Shown here: one piece after another, positions 25,574 to 34,253 of the stretch
How positions within the stretch are numbered: position 1 is the first letter of the stretch
How the letters are laid out: every line of letters begins with the position of its first letter
Source: Streptomyces sp. DSM 110735
GTDB taxonomy: Bacteria; Actinomycetota; Actinomycetes; Streptomycetales; Streptomycetaceae
Length of the DNA: 64,000 bases
Reading direction: 5' to 3'
Assembly: GCF_016482685.1 (NCBI RefSeq)
Contig: NZ_JACYHF010000005.1
Span: 124,001 to 188,000, forward strand
The notes under the pieces: model-generated
What the model saw: the letters and a program-made list of their open reading frames with translations, nothing else
Told to the model about the DNA's origin: nothing
Database searches by the model: none
Position numbers and translations under genes: made by a program

Positions 25574-27622
25574 GTGTCCAAACTGACCGACGTGCCCAAA
25601 CGCATTCTGATCGGGCGCGCCTTGCGCAGTGACCGGCTGGGCGAAACGCTCCTGCCGAAGCGCATCGCCCTCCCCGTCTTCGCCTCCGACCCGCTGTCCT
25701 CCGTCGCCTACGCGCCGGGGGAGGTTCTGCTGGTCCTGTCCATCGCGGGCGTGTCGGCGTACCACTTCAGCCCCTGGATCGCCGTCGCGGTCGTCGTGCT
25801 GATGTTCACCGTGGTCGCCTCCTACCGGCAGAACGTCCACGCGTACCCCAGCGGCGGCGGCGACTACGAGGTGGCGAACACCAACCTCGGTCCCCGGGCG
25901 GGTCTCACCGTCGCCAGCGCCCTGCTGGTGGACTACGTGCTGACCGTCGCCGTGTCCATCACCTCGGGCATCGAGAACCTGGGGTCCGCGATCCCCTTCG
26001 TGATCGAGCACAAGGTGCTCTGCGCGTGCGCGGTGATCCTCCTGCTGACGCTGATGAACCTGCGCGGCATGAAGGAGTCCGGCAAGCTCTTCGCGATCCC
26101 GACGTACGTGTTCGTCGGCGGCGTCTTCATCATGATCGTCTGGGGTGCGATCCGGGGACTGGTCCTCGGCGAGACCATGCACGCGCCCACCTCCGGCTTC
26201 CACATCAGAGCCGAGCACCAGGGACTCGCGGGCTTCGCGCTGATCTTCCTGCTGCTGCGTGCCTTCTCCTCCGGCTGTGCCGCGCTCACCGGCGTGGAGG
26301 CGATCTCCAACGGCGTCCCGGCCTTCCGCAAGCCCAAGTCCAAGAACGCGGCGACCACGCTCGCCATGATGGGTCTGCTGGCCGTCACGATGTTCTGCGG
26401 CATCATCGCCCTCGCGATGTCCACCGGCGTCCGCATGGCCGAGAACCCGGCGACCGACCTGATCAAGGGCGGCGTCCCGATCGGACCCGGCTACGTCCAG
26501 AACCCGGTGATCTCCCAGGTCGCCGAGGCGGTCTTCGGCAAGGGCAGCTTCCTGTTCGTCGTCCTCGCGGCGGCGACGGCCCTGGTCCTCTTCCTCGCGG
26601 CGAACACGGCGTACAACGGCTTCCCGCTGCTCGGCTCGATCCTCGCCCAGGACCGCTATCTGCCCCGCCAGCTCCACACCCGCGGCGACCGCCTCGCGTT
26701 CTCCAACGGCATCGTGCTGCTGGCCGGTACGGCGATGCTCCTCGTGGTCATCTACGGCGCCGACTCCACGCGGCTGATCCAGCTCTACATCGTCGGCGTG
26801 TTCGTGTCCTTCACGCTCAGCCAGACCGGCATGGTCCGGCACTGGAACCGCCACCTCGCCGCCGAGAAGGACCCGGCCAAGCGCAGCCACATGATCCGCT
26901 CCCGCGCGATCAACGCCTTCGGCGCCTTCTTCACCGGTCTGGTGCTGGTCGTCGTCCTGGTCACCAAGTTCACGCACGGCGCCTGGGTCGCCCTGCTCGG
27001 CATGTGCATCTTCTACGCCACGATGACCGCGATCCGTAAGCACTACGACCGCGTCGCCGACGAGATCGCCGCGCCCGAGGGCCCCAGCGACGACAGCGTG
27101 CGCCCCTCCCGTGTGCACTCCCTCGTCCTGATCTCCAAGATCCACCGCCCCACCCTGCGCGCCCTCGCCTACGCCAAGCTGATGCGCTCCGACACCCTGG
27201 AGGCGCTCACGGTCAACGTCGACCCCGCCGAGACGAAGGCGCTCCGCGCGGAGTGGGAACGGCGGGGCATCGACGTCCCCCTCAAGGTCCTCGACTCGCC
27301 CTACCGCGAGATCACCCGCCCGATCATCGAGTACGTCAAGAACCTGCGCCGCCAGTCCCCGCGCGACGCGGTCTCCGTGATCATCCCCGAGTACGTGGTG
27401 GGCCACTGGTACGAGCATCTGCTCCACAACCAGAGCGCGCTGCGGCTGAAGGGGCGGTTGCTGTTCACGCCGGGCGTGATGGTCACGTCCGTGCCGTACC
27501 AGTTGGAGTCCTCCCAGGTCGCGCGGGACCGCGCACGCCGTCGGCAGGAGTGGAGCGCGCCGGGTGCGGTGCGACGGGGACCGGCTGAGCGGGCGAAGGA
27601 GGGGGCGGGGGCTCGGGAGTGA
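25574..27622 (+). CDS. APC-superfamily permease, KimA-like potassium transporter
   Basis: The protein has 682 residues from GTG 25574 (MSKLTDVPKRILIGRALRSD). About twelve membrane helices lie between residues 40 and 480. Markers include LPVFASDPLSSVAYAPGEVL and YPSGGGDYEVANTNLG, the first-helix and helix-3 signatures of APC/KUP-like transporters, and TGVEAISNGVPAFRKPKSKN. A cytoplasmic C-terminal domain of about 180 residues follows. The layout matches Bacillus KimA (YdaO), a proton-coupled potassium importer. Divergence from the RCK gene pair supports a potassium role. An amino-acid permease is the alternative. Confidence 0.85.
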   Translation: MSKLTDVPKRILIGRALRSDRLGETLLPKRIALPVFASDPLSSVAYAPGEVLLVLSIAGVSAYHFSPWIAVAVVVLMFTVVASYRQNVHAYPSGGGDYEVANTNLGPRAGLTVASALLVDYVLTVAVSITSGIENLGSAIPFVIEHKVLCACAVILLLTLMNLRGMKESGKLFAIPTYVFVGGVFIMIVWGAIRGLVLGETMHAPTSGFHIRAEHQGLAGFALIFLLLRAFSSGCAALTGVEAISNGVPAFRKPKSKNAATTLAMMGLLAVTMFCGIIALAMSTGVRMAENPATDLIKGGVPIGPGYVQNPVISQVAEAVFGKGSFLFVVLAAATALVLFLAANTAYNGFPLLGSILAQDRYLPRQLHTRGDRLAFSNGIVLLAGTAMLLVVIYGADSTRLIQLYIVGVFVSFTLSQTGMVRHWNRHLAAEKDPAKRSHMIRSRAINAFGAFFTGLVLVVVLVTKFTHGAWVALLGMCIFYATMTAIRKHYDRVADEIAAPEGPSDDSVRPSRVHSLVLISKIHRPTLRALAYAKLMRSDTLEALTVNVDPAETKALRAEWERRGIDVPLKVLDSPYREITRPIIEYVKNLRRQSPRDAVSVIIPEYVVGHWYEHLLHNQSALRLKGRLLFTPGVMVTSVPYQLESSQVARDRARRRQEWSAPGAVRRGPAERAKEGAGARE

Positions 27623-27679
27623 GGTTGTCGGGTTCGGCGTAGGGGGCGGCTGTCCACGGCGGCGCCGGGGTTCCGGGGG

Positions 27680-27830
27680 CGGGGTCGCTCCTGGGACCTG
27701 GGGCGAGGGGTGTTCCCGGGTCCTGGGGCGGGGGGTGCTCCCGGGTCCTGGGGCGGGGGGGTGCTCCCGGTCCTGAGGTGGGGGTGCTCCCGGTCCTGGA
27801 GTGGGGGCGCTCCCGGGTCCTGGGGTGGCC
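27680..27830. repeat. Degenerate tandem repeat, about six units of 23-26 bp
   Basis: The unit reads roughly GGTGCTCCCGGGTCCTGGGG followed by a run of G. Six adjoining, slightly variable copies fill most of the 290-base gap between the KimA-like gene and the RNA methyltransferase gene. The rest of the gap shows no gene. On the minus strand the repeat would read Pro/Gly/Ser-rich but without a credible start. Confidence 0.8.
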
Positions 27831-27912
27831 GGGGACGCCGTAGACTGGTGGGCTGTTGTCCCCACAGGGTGTCGTCACGGCCCCTGGTCCCTTGATCTGG
27901 AGTCCTCCCCCC

Positions 27913-29241
27913 ATGCAGGCAGAATCGACGAAGTCTCTGGTGGGCCGGGAGTACGAGGTCGAGGTCGGCCCCGTCGCCCACGGCGGCCACTGCATCGCCC
28001 GTACCTCCGAGGGTCAGGTGCTGTTCGTCCGGCACACGCTGCCGGGGGAGCGGATCGTGGCCCGGGTGACGGAGGGCGAGGAGGGCGCGCGGTTCCTGCG
28101 TGCCGACGCGGTGGAGATCCTGGACGCGTCCAAGGACCGTATCGAGGCGCCGTGCCCGTTCGCCGGTCCCGGCAAGTGCGGCGGCTGCGACTGGCAGCAC
28201 GCCAAGCCGGGCGCGCAGCGCCGTCTGAAGGGCGAGGTGATCGCCGAGCAGTTGCAGCGGCTCGCGGGTCTCACCCCGGAGGACGTCGGCTGGGACGGCA
28301 CGGTGATGCCCGCCGAGGGCGACAAGCTGCCCGCGGGCGAGGTGCCCCAGTGGCGCACGCGCGTGCAGTACGCCGTGGACGCCGAAGGTCACGCGGGTCT
28401 GCGCCGCCACCGCTCGCACGAGGTCGAGCGGATCGACCGCTGCATGATCGCGGCGGAGGGCGTCACCGAGCTGGGCATCGAGTCGCGCGACTGGTCCGGC
28501 ATGGAGTCGATCGAGGCGATCACCGCGACGGGCTCGCAGGACCGCCAGGTCATCCTGACCCCGCGCCCGGGCGCCCGCCTGCCGATCGTCGAGCTGGACA
28601 AGCCGGTGTCGGTGATGCGGGTCGAGGAGAAGGACGGCGGCGTCCACCGCGTCCACGGCCGCCCCTTCGTCCGCGAGCGCGCCGACGGGCGTACGTACCG
28701 CGTCGGCAGCGGCGGCTTCTGGCAGGTCCACCCGAAGGCGGCCGACACCCTGGTGAAGGCGGTCATGCAGGGTCTGCTGCCCCGCAAGGGCGAGATGGCG
28801 CTCGACCTCTACTGCGGCGCCGGTCTCTTCGCCGGTGCGCTCGCCGACCGCCTCGGCGAGAAGGGCGCGGTGCTCGGCATCGAGTCCGGCAAGCGCGCGG
28901 TGGAGGACGCCCGCCACAACCTGGCGGACTTCCCCCGCGTCCGCATCGAACAGGGCAAGGTCGAATCCGTCCTCCCCCGCACGGGGATCACCGAGGTCGA
29001 CCTGATCGTCCTGGACCCGCCCCGCGCGGGCGCGGGCAAGAAGACCGTCGACCACCTCGCCTCCCTGGGGGCGCGGCGTATCGCGTACGTCGCGTGTGAT
29101 CCGGCTGCGTTGGCTCGGGATCTGAAGTACTTCGGGGAGTGCGGGTACCGGGTGCGGACGCTTCGGGCGTTCGATCTGTTTCCCATGACGCATCATGTGG
29201 AGTGTGTGGCGATCCTCGAACCGGCCGCGAAGGGCTCCTGA
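27913..29241 (+). CDS. TRAM-domain class I RNA m5U methyltransferase (RumA/TrmA family)
   Basis: The 442-residue protein starts at ATG 27913. The TRAM domain (about 10-70, YEVEVGPVAHGGHCIARTSE) is followed by CPFAGPGKCGGCDWQHA, the cysteine pattern of the iron-sulfur site. The methyltransferase domain shows LDLYCGAGLFAGALADRL (SAM), DLIVLDPPRAGAGKK, the catalytic Cys in VACDPAALARDLKYF and the closing LFPMTHHVECVAILEP with the general-base Glu. It would methylate a uridine in rRNA or tRNA. Its 3' end is duplicated at about 30320 and 62881 and marks the left border of the genomic island. Confidence 0.94.
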   Translation: MQAESTKSLVGREYEVEVGPVAHGGHCIARTSEGQVLFVRHTLPGERIVARVTEGEEGARFLRADAVEILDASKDRIEAPCPFAGPGKCGGCDWQHAKPGAQRRLKGEVIAEQLQRLAGLTPEDVGWDGTVMPAEGDKLPAGEVPQWRTRVQYAVDAEGHAGLRRHRSHEVERIDRCMIAAEGVTELGIESRDWSGMESIEAITATGSQDRQVILTPRPGARLPIVELDKPVSVMRVEEKDGGVHRVHGRPFVRERADGRTYRVGSGGFWQVHPKAADTLVKAVMQGLLPRKGEMALDLYCGAGLFAGALADRLGEKGAVLGIESGKRAVEDARHNLADFPRVRIEQGKVESVLPRTGITEVDLIVLDPPRAGAGKKTVDHLASLGARRIAYVACDPAALARDLKYFGECGYRVRTLRAFDLFPMTHHVECVAILEPAAKGS

Positions 29242-29345
29242 CCTGCGGGTTTGGGTGGTGTGCGCTATGTGTATTGTGGGCGTTACGGGCGATATCTTGA
29301 CGCTGAAATGACGCTCGTTCTGATGGGGTGTCAGGCGGACGTTGG
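29170..29345. other. Left att-like sequence at the methyltransferase gene end
   Basis: The last codons of the methyltransferase gene plus about 100 downstream bases recur twice in the island. A 24-base stretch (29280-29303, containing CGTTACGGGCGATATCTTGA) is identical to 30410-30433. Short TGACGCT repeats follow at 29298 and 29309, as for integrase arm sites. I call this the attL-like end. Confidence 0.7.
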
Positions 29346-29531
29346 GCAGGTCAGGGGGCGTCAAGGCTGCGAGTGGCGAGGCAGCGCCGAGGACTGATGA
29401 CGCTCAAAGCGGAGTCGCCGGGTCCTGCAGATCAGATGTCGCGGAAGAGACCAGCGAGTGCGGTGACCTGCCGCGATGAGCGGTTGGCGGTCGCTGACCT
29501 GCGCGAATGACCTTTCGGCTATTTCACGATC

Positions 29532-30290
29532 GTGACCGCGCTCAAAGACGACGAGCGCCGACTCGTCATGCCTTCTGTGCTCCGCCGAAGGTCGCTTCTT
29601 CTGCTGCAGGGACTGTCGGCTGAGGCGGTCCGGCGAGGGTACGAGGTGCGGAAGGCCCACTCGTTCTTCCGCCCACGCGAGGGCGGAGTGGACATTGCTA
29701 TCGACGGCCTCCCTTACACCGTCAGTGTCAGGCAGGAGTTCCCGCAGTCCACGGATCCCGACCGCTCCTCGCGCCTCGTCGTGGAGCTCGCTCATGGCCT
29801 GACCGACCGGCCCGGCCGCTGGCGAGATCGGAAGACCCGGACGCTCGAAGAGGCCCTGGGCGCGGTCCTTGGAGAGATCGAGGTACGAGCGGCACAAGAT
29901 GCCCGGCGCAGGCAGAACGAGCAGCAGGCCATTGTGGAACGCAAAGTTCGCTGGCGAGCGGCCGTGGAGGTGGCGAAAGAACAGGCTGTTCGCGAACAAC
30001 TTGCCCAGGCACTACGCGAAGATGCCGGGCGCTGGCAGGAGTCTGCTGCCCTCAGCGCGTACTGCACGGCATGGGAACATCGTATTGGCGAGCTTCACGG
30101 CCTTGTGGACGAGCCGACTCTGAGTCAGACCCGGCGCTGGTTGGAGTGGGCAAGGGCGTACGTGAGGTCGATCGACCCCTTGAGTGAGCTGCCGAAGATG
30201 CCGGACGCACGCGAACCTACGCCGGAGGAACTCAAGCCATATCTCAGGGGATGGAGCCCTGACGGGCCGGAACGGCGGGGTGGTCGGTGA
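29532..30290 (+). CDS. Hypothetical protein, probable C-terminal remnant of a longer gene
   Basis: The frame is 252 residues from GTG 29532, open back to a stop at 29508. There is no ribosome binding site. The coding pattern begins at once with structured sequence (TALKDDERRLVMPSVLRRRS), so an N-terminal part is probably missing. The middle (about 110-160) is a long charged helix, RRRQNEQQAIVERKVRWRAA, likely coiled coil. The end DAREPTPEELKPYLRGWSPD is proline-rich. Large Streptomyces hypothetical proteins end in a similar way, as I recall. No function. The gene lies between two copies of the att-like sequence. Confidence 0.55.
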   Translation: MTALKDDERRLVMPSVLRRRSLLLLQGLSAEAVRRGYEVRKAHSFFRPREGGVDIAIDGLPYTVSVRQEFPQSTDPDRSSRLVVELAHGLTDRPGRWRDRKTRTLEEALGAVLGEIEVRAAQDARRRQNEQQAIVERKVRWRAAVEVAKEQAVREQLAQALREDAGRWQESAALSAYCTAWEHRIGELHGLVDEPTLSQTRRWLEWARAYVRSIDPLSELPKMPDAREPTPEELKPYLRGWSPDGPERRGGR

Positions 30291-30319
30291 CGCGCGCACA
30301 AGTAGTTCGCCGACCTGCT

Positions 30320-30450
30320 GCCGGTGACCCAGCACGTTGAGTGCGTCGCGATCCTTGAGCCCGCCGAAAAGGCTGGCCGACCTGCTGTTTGGGCGAGTGT
30401 GCGTTGTGTGCGTTACGGGCGATATCTTGACGCATATCTGACGCGCGTTC
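30320..30450. other. Internal att-like copy of the methyltransferase gene end
   Basis: Translated, this stretch gives LLPVTQHVECVAILEPAEKA, a second copy of the methyltransferase C-terminus (LFPMTHHVECVAILEPAAKG). The downstream flank repeats the 24-base core at 30410-30433 and TGACGCAT/TGACGCGC repeats. It has no upstream coding sequence and so is a duplicated attachment site. Confidence 0.7.
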
Positions 30451-30668
30451 TGACGGTCCGCCAGTTGATCATTTATTTGCCTGATAGTCCGTCAGATATT
30501 TGTTCACTCACCTAGACACCTCGTTGCCTTTTAGCGGCCCCCGATTGGCAAGTGCGATCACGCTGGTATCCAGCACCGGGAGTGCCTTGGTCTTCCCCAA
30601 CGAACACCAGGGTTACAGTCTCTGCGTTGCCGCGCAGACCCCACTGTGGGATCTCAAATTCCGTGTCG

Positions 30669-30722
30669 GAATCTCACGGTCGGTGTCGGATGGAAGTCGG
30701 ATCCGACACCATGCTGAGATTC
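30669..30722. repeat. Nested double inverted repeat
   Basis: The outer arms GAATCTCA (30669-30676) and TGAGATTC (30715-30722) enclose the inner arms GGTGTCGGA (30682-30690) and TCCGACACC (30702-30710). All pair perfectly. A third half-site GTGTCGGA lies just upstream at 30663. The rest of 30450-30789 has no gene. It could be a terminator for the minus-strand gene at 30790, an operator or an old insertion end. Confidence 0.6.
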
Positions 30723-30789
30723 GCAGGTCGCAGTAGGCAAGAGAGAGCGCGGTCAGTGGGTTGCTGCTTTTCTACGCTGGTGCCCACGT

Positions 30790-32040
30790 TCACTCGTTGG
30801 GGGACTCGGCTGCCGGCGGGATACCGCACCGCCAGCAGTCGTTCGCGTGGTCGTCCTGGCAGACGTAGCGGATGGCGCCATCCACGCACCATTCGGCGGC
30901 CTCCTCGGACAGCAGGTCGGGTCCGGCAAGGAGCAGCCGACGAAATTCCGTGGTGTCCGCAATGTCGGCCGGCCGGTTGGTGAACCACTCGTCGAACCAA
31001 GGCTTGTCTCGGTGCACGTGCCAGTGCGCATTCTCCCGGTCGTCGACAGCCGTAGTGAACCGATCGACTATGCGTCCCCAACTCGGTGTTCCGAACCAGC
31101 CGTTGTCGGACGCGCAGAAGAATTCGATCAGGGTTCGCAGGCCGAACGTCTTCTCGCGAAGGCAGTACGCCCGCCCCCAAGCGATCGCGTCCTGTGCCAT
31201 CTCCGCGAGTTCTTCGCGCGGATCAGCCTCGTGCGCTGGGTCGTCAGGGTTGTGGCAGGCCAGCCCGAGCTCGAGAACAGACTGCCCGGTCGGTAGAACC
31301 CGGGACGGGTTGACGATCGCGAGACCGAGACCGATCCAGTCGACATGGTCGAACGACAGCATCGAGCGCACGAGTCGGGTGGTTGCCGTGTTGATCCGCA
31401 TCATTGTGCCGTCGTGGAGCGGACTCGTCCCGGCATGCCAGTTCTCGACGGGTGTGTTGCGCCACACGGCGAGCGTGATGCGGGTGGCAGCGAGCCACAG
31501 CAGGGCGTCGTCGTCGAGGTGCCCGAACCGCTTGGCACACTCCTGGGCGCCGTAGGTGATCAACTCTTCCGGTTTCGGCCACCTGTGGCTGTCGGGCCCT
31601 TCAGGCTTTTCAGGCGCGTACTCGTAGTCGTCGGCGTACTCGTCGAGGATCGCGCTCAACTCGGCCGCGCTGTAAGCCTCGCCGTACTCGGCGCTGTCCG
31701 GCTCCTCGACGGTGTACATGTCGTGGTCCCAGGAGACGTACACGTCGCCCCAGAGCACGACGTCATCGCACTCGCTGGCGTTGTCCGTCACAACCGGCCT
31801 GATGGTGATCGGGGCAGTACGCCCGTCGGTTCGCTCGCCGTCCTTCTCGGCGGCCCATGCGGTGATGACCCCGAGCGGCTTCGGAAGGAAAGGACCGACC
31901 TCGGTGATGCTGAACGGCTCGTCGTTGTCATCGGTGTCGAACCGGTTGTTGACGAACGCGACCGCCTCGGATGGCGTGCTGACGATGGACTGGCTACCAC
32001 TCTCGTTGTCAACTACACGCCACAACGCTCTGTTCTTCAC
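30790..32040 (-). CDS. Hypothetical protein (416 aa), function unknown
   Basis: The start is GTG 32040 with GGAGAGCACC upstream, preferred to the longer frame. The protein is acidic and soluble. Residues 1-120 include an alternating beta pattern (RALWRVVDNESGSQSIVSTP). An acidic stretch lies at about 140-175 (ILDEYADDYEYAPEKPEGPD). The C-terminal part has several Trp and Cys, ending DDHANDCWRCGIPPAA. The WRCG near the end and an upstream Cys in VRYVC could form a metal site. I do not recognise the family. It stands alone in the island. Confidence 0.6.
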   Translation of the reverse strand: MKNRALWRVVDNESGSQSIVSTPSEAVAFVNNRFDTDDNDEPFSITEVGPFLPKPLGVITAWAAEKDGERTDGRTAPITIRPVVTDNASECDDVVLWGDVYVSWDHDMYTVEEPDSAEYGEAYSAAELSAILDEYADDYEYAPEKPEGPDSHRWPKPEELITYGAQECAKRFGHLDDDALLWLAATRITLAVWRNTPVENWHAGTSPLHDGTMMRINTATTRLVRSMLSFDHVDWIGLGLAIVNPSRVLPTGQSVLELGLACHNPDDPAHEADPREELAEMAQDAIAWGRAYCLREKTFGLRTLIEFFCASDNGWFGTPSWGRIVDRFTTAVDDRENAHWHVHRDKPWFDEWFTNRPADIADTTEFRRLLLAGPDLLSEEAAEWCVDGAIRYVCQDDHANDCWRCGIPPAAESPNE

Positions 32041-32239
32041 GGTGCTCTCCGATCGCGGTGAGTGCACCCGGGCGGGTGCGATGCGCCGGGTCGCTCGGCA
32101 CTGACACCAACTTATGGGCTGATCAACCCATCCGTAGTCCCGATGGTGCTTGTCGGCGACAACGTTCGGTACGTTCGCGTGCAACCTGCTTTTCGCGACC
32201 GCGGCGACACATCAGAGGCCAACGGCGCAGGAGGCGAAG

Positions 32240-32575
32240 ATGGCGCTGAACAAGAAGGGTTCCCGGCGCATAACCGCTGACGGGATCGAGTACCGCTGGC
32301 GGATCCGCAGGAAGCCCTCCTACATGCAGGGACTCTGCTGGACACCGATGACCTATGCGGTTGAAGTGGCCAGTGGCGGCCAGCCGGGCCCGACCTTGAT
32401 CGTCAGCAGCGGTCAGACCCATCCCAGCAACTGGGTGGGCGTCGAGATGGAGCCCATTCGTCCGGCTCACGTTGCTGCCAGCATTCGGGAGGCACGGGAC
32501 CGAGGTTGGGATCCAACCCGGGTCGGTTCTCCTTTCCAGCTCGACCGATCCGCGGGATTCATCGCCCAGGCATGA
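32240..32575 (+). CDS. Small hypothetical protein (111 aa)
   Basis: The start is ATG 32240 with AGGAGGCGAAG, an excellent ribosome site. The basic N-terminus ALNKKGSRRITADGIEYRWR is followed by beta-strand-like sequence (TYAVEVASGGQPGPTLIVSS) and ends with RPAHVAASIREARDRGWDPT, a helix common at the end of small Streptomyces hypothetical proteins. No known domain. It begins a possible three-gene cluster with the genes at 32622 and 32976. Confidence 0.65.
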   Translation: MALNKKGSRRITADGIEYRWRIRRKPSYMQGLCWTPMTYAVEVASGGQPGPTLIVSSGQTHPSNWVGVEMEPIRPAHVAASIREARDRGWDPTRVGSPFQLDRSAGFIAQA

Positions 32576-32621
32576 GACAGAGCGGAGTAGGGCGGCGCAT
32601 CTGGCCCGGCATCATGGCCTG

Positions 32622-32936
32622 GTGACCACATGGATGCGCTGCTACTGGGACGAGGAAGACACCTGGTTCTACTTCGAGGTCGACGCCGAAGGCTGGGTGA
32701 TCCGGCAGGTCGAACTCGAAGGGTCTGAGCTGATCCCGATCGCAGCTGCTTCCCTCGCCGAGTGGCAGCGGGCCCGCGACGCAGGCCGCCTCGGTGATTA
32801 CGACAGCAGGTTCGGGATCACCGCCGAGCTGCCCGTCTCGGAATGGGAAGGCCACGACCCCGAACAACTCACCTTCGAGGAGTTCGAGGATGTCTGGGGC
32901 CCTGCTCGTCAGCAGAGCGCATCCCGACCCAGCTGA
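32622..32936 (+). CDS. Small acidic hypothetical protein (104 aa)
   Basis: The start is GTG 32622 or ATG 32634 in the same frame; neither has a strong ribosome site. The peptide TTWMRCYWDEEDTWFYFEVD is rich in aromatic and acidic residues, then AEGWVIRQVELEGSELIPIA, ending TFEEFEDVWGPARQQ. It resembles small Streptomyces proteins that often occur in accessory clusters. The acidic make-up would fit an immunity or inhibitor protein, but no toxin partner is seen. Confidence 0.6.
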   Translation: MTTWMRCYWDEEDTWFYFEVDAEGWVIRQVELEGSELIPIAAASLAEWQRARDAGRLGDYDSRFGITAELPVSEWEGHDPEQLTFEEFEDVWGPARQQSASRPS

Positions 32937-32975
32937 CCTCTCGGCGCCGCACTGGCTTCTAGGCATCATCGCGAC

Positions 32976-33371
32976 ATGACCCAGACCCTTCCCCGCACCG
33001 TCCGAGCCGTCGACACCGCTCAGCTCCTGGACCTGGCCCAGGAGGCCGCCATGCATGGCTTCAGCCAGCGGCTCCCGGTCGACTGGCTACGAGAGCACCT
33101 CGCCGCAGGAGCGACGCACTACCTGTTCCCGACACTCGTGCAGCGGCTCACGCACCGTCCCGAGGTGCCGCTGCAGTGGAGGTGCCGGCAACTGCTGACC
33201 GTCAGCACCGGCGAGCAGATCTGGGGTCTCCTCGACGTCCTTCCCGACACCTTCGACAAGATCTCGGAGACCCTGGACACGGCGTCCAAGAAGGACATCG
33301 TCAATCGCATCGAGCAAGCAGTGAAGGTGCGGGAGTGGATGGAACGGACGGCCGCCGATGCAGGTTCATGA
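32976..33371 (+). CDS. Hypothetical protein (131 aa)
   Basis: The start is ATG 32976, 39 bases after the preceding stop. The protein appears all-helical: TAQLLDLAQEAAMHGFSQRL, ATHYLFPTLVQRLTHRPEVP, and the C-terminal TASKKDIVNRIEQAVKVREW. No cysteine pairs or membrane segments. No family is recognised. It closes a co-directional trio and is followed by a terminator at 33512. Confidence 0.55.
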   Translation: MTQTLPRTVRAVDTAQLLDLAQEAAMHGFSQRLPVDWLREHLAAGATHYLFPTLVQRLTHRPEVPLQWRCRQLLTVSTGEQIWGLLDVLPDTFDKISETLDTASKKDIVNRIEQAVKVREWMERTAADAGS

Positions 33372-33511
33372 GGTCCGGCTCAGCCGGCTGGGCCGTCTGC
33401 GGAAATGACATCGATCTGCGACAGCCGCTTGCCGACACGTCGTGAAACTGGAGGGGAACGTCCAGCTCATAGCGTCGGCGCCTGACACCGAAAGTGAGAA
33501 CCTACACCCAC

Positions 33512-33546
33512 GAAGGCCGACGCCGTGTTCCATGGCGTCGGCCTTC
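33512..33546. terminator. Perfect 13-bp hairpin terminator
   Basis: GAAGGCCGACGCC (33512-33524) pairs with GGCGTCGGCCTTC (33534-33546) around a 9-base loop. It lies between the plus-strand trio and the minus-strand nuclease gene. Confidence 0.8.
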
Positions 33547-33646
33547 TCATGCGTGGGGCGGGTGAGACAAGGGCCGGGATTCAGAGCCGAGTCGCCGGCC
33601 CGCGCCGGCACGGTTTGTGCGGTGCGGGCAGTGCAGGCAGCAGCTC

Positions 33647-34253
33647 CTACAAAGGCCGGCGGCCCCGGGCCCACTGCTCCAGCAGGTGCCGGTCGACCAG
33701 GTGCAGGCGCTGCTGGCGGGCAAACTGCTGCGCCGGGGCCGAGACCCGGCCGTTGGTCACCAGCACGACGACGTCGCCCTTGTGCACGGGCCGTCCGGTG
33801 CCGTTGAGGGTTTGCAGATCCGGTGTGCCGACTGCCGATCCGGTCAGTCCGTTGCGTCGGTGCTTGCCCTGGATCACCCAGTAGCGGCCTTGCGGGTCGT
33901 GCCCCTTCACGTCGGCGCCGAGGTCGCCCCGGCCGCCGCAGCGCAGGGCGTCGCGTGACCCGTCGTGTGCCAGCAGATCGCGTATGGCGTGCTCGAAGGC
34001 ACTGTGGTGCATCGCGTCGATCTGGCCGAGCGAGTAGGTCAGGCCATCTACACGCAGCTGCGCGGAACGGATCTGGTCGATCCTCCGGTAGCACCACGCG
34101 GCCAGCGTCGCGGCGGCCACCAGGCCGAGGACTACCAACCCACCAGTGCGCCCACACCCACTGGCCGACCTTGACCAGGACCAGACCGACCACGACCAGC
34201 ACGCCCAGGGCGACCAGCAGCTCCTCATCGCCGCCGCGGCGCCGGCGGCTCAC
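33647..34253 (-). pseudogene. Frameshifted membrane-anchored Mrr-type restriction nuclease
   Basis: Translation should begin at GTG 34253, which has a strong GGGAGG site, giving SRRRRGGDEELLVALGVLVV and WVWAHWW. At about 34139-34150 the frame must change to continue with GLVVLGLVAAATLAAWCYRR. The nuclease domain follows: MHHSAFEHAIRDLLAHDGSR, RGDLGADVKGHD, YWVIQGKHRR (D and QxK-type residues of the Mrr_cat fold), then DVVVLVTNGRVSAPAQQFAR. Two membrane helices precede the nuclease. One indel explains the break. A real mutation, programmed shift or sequence error cannot be told apart here. Confidence 0.75.

Noticed and set aside
27690..27830. Possible CRISPR array in the tandem repeat
   Set aside because: Units are contiguous, 23-26 bp, without unique spacers, and no cas genes are nearby.
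25559..27865. 768-residue minus-strand frame opposite the KimA-like gene
   Set aside because: Shadow frame rich in Arg, Gly, His and Asp with no motifs. The plus-strand transporter has clear membrane helices.
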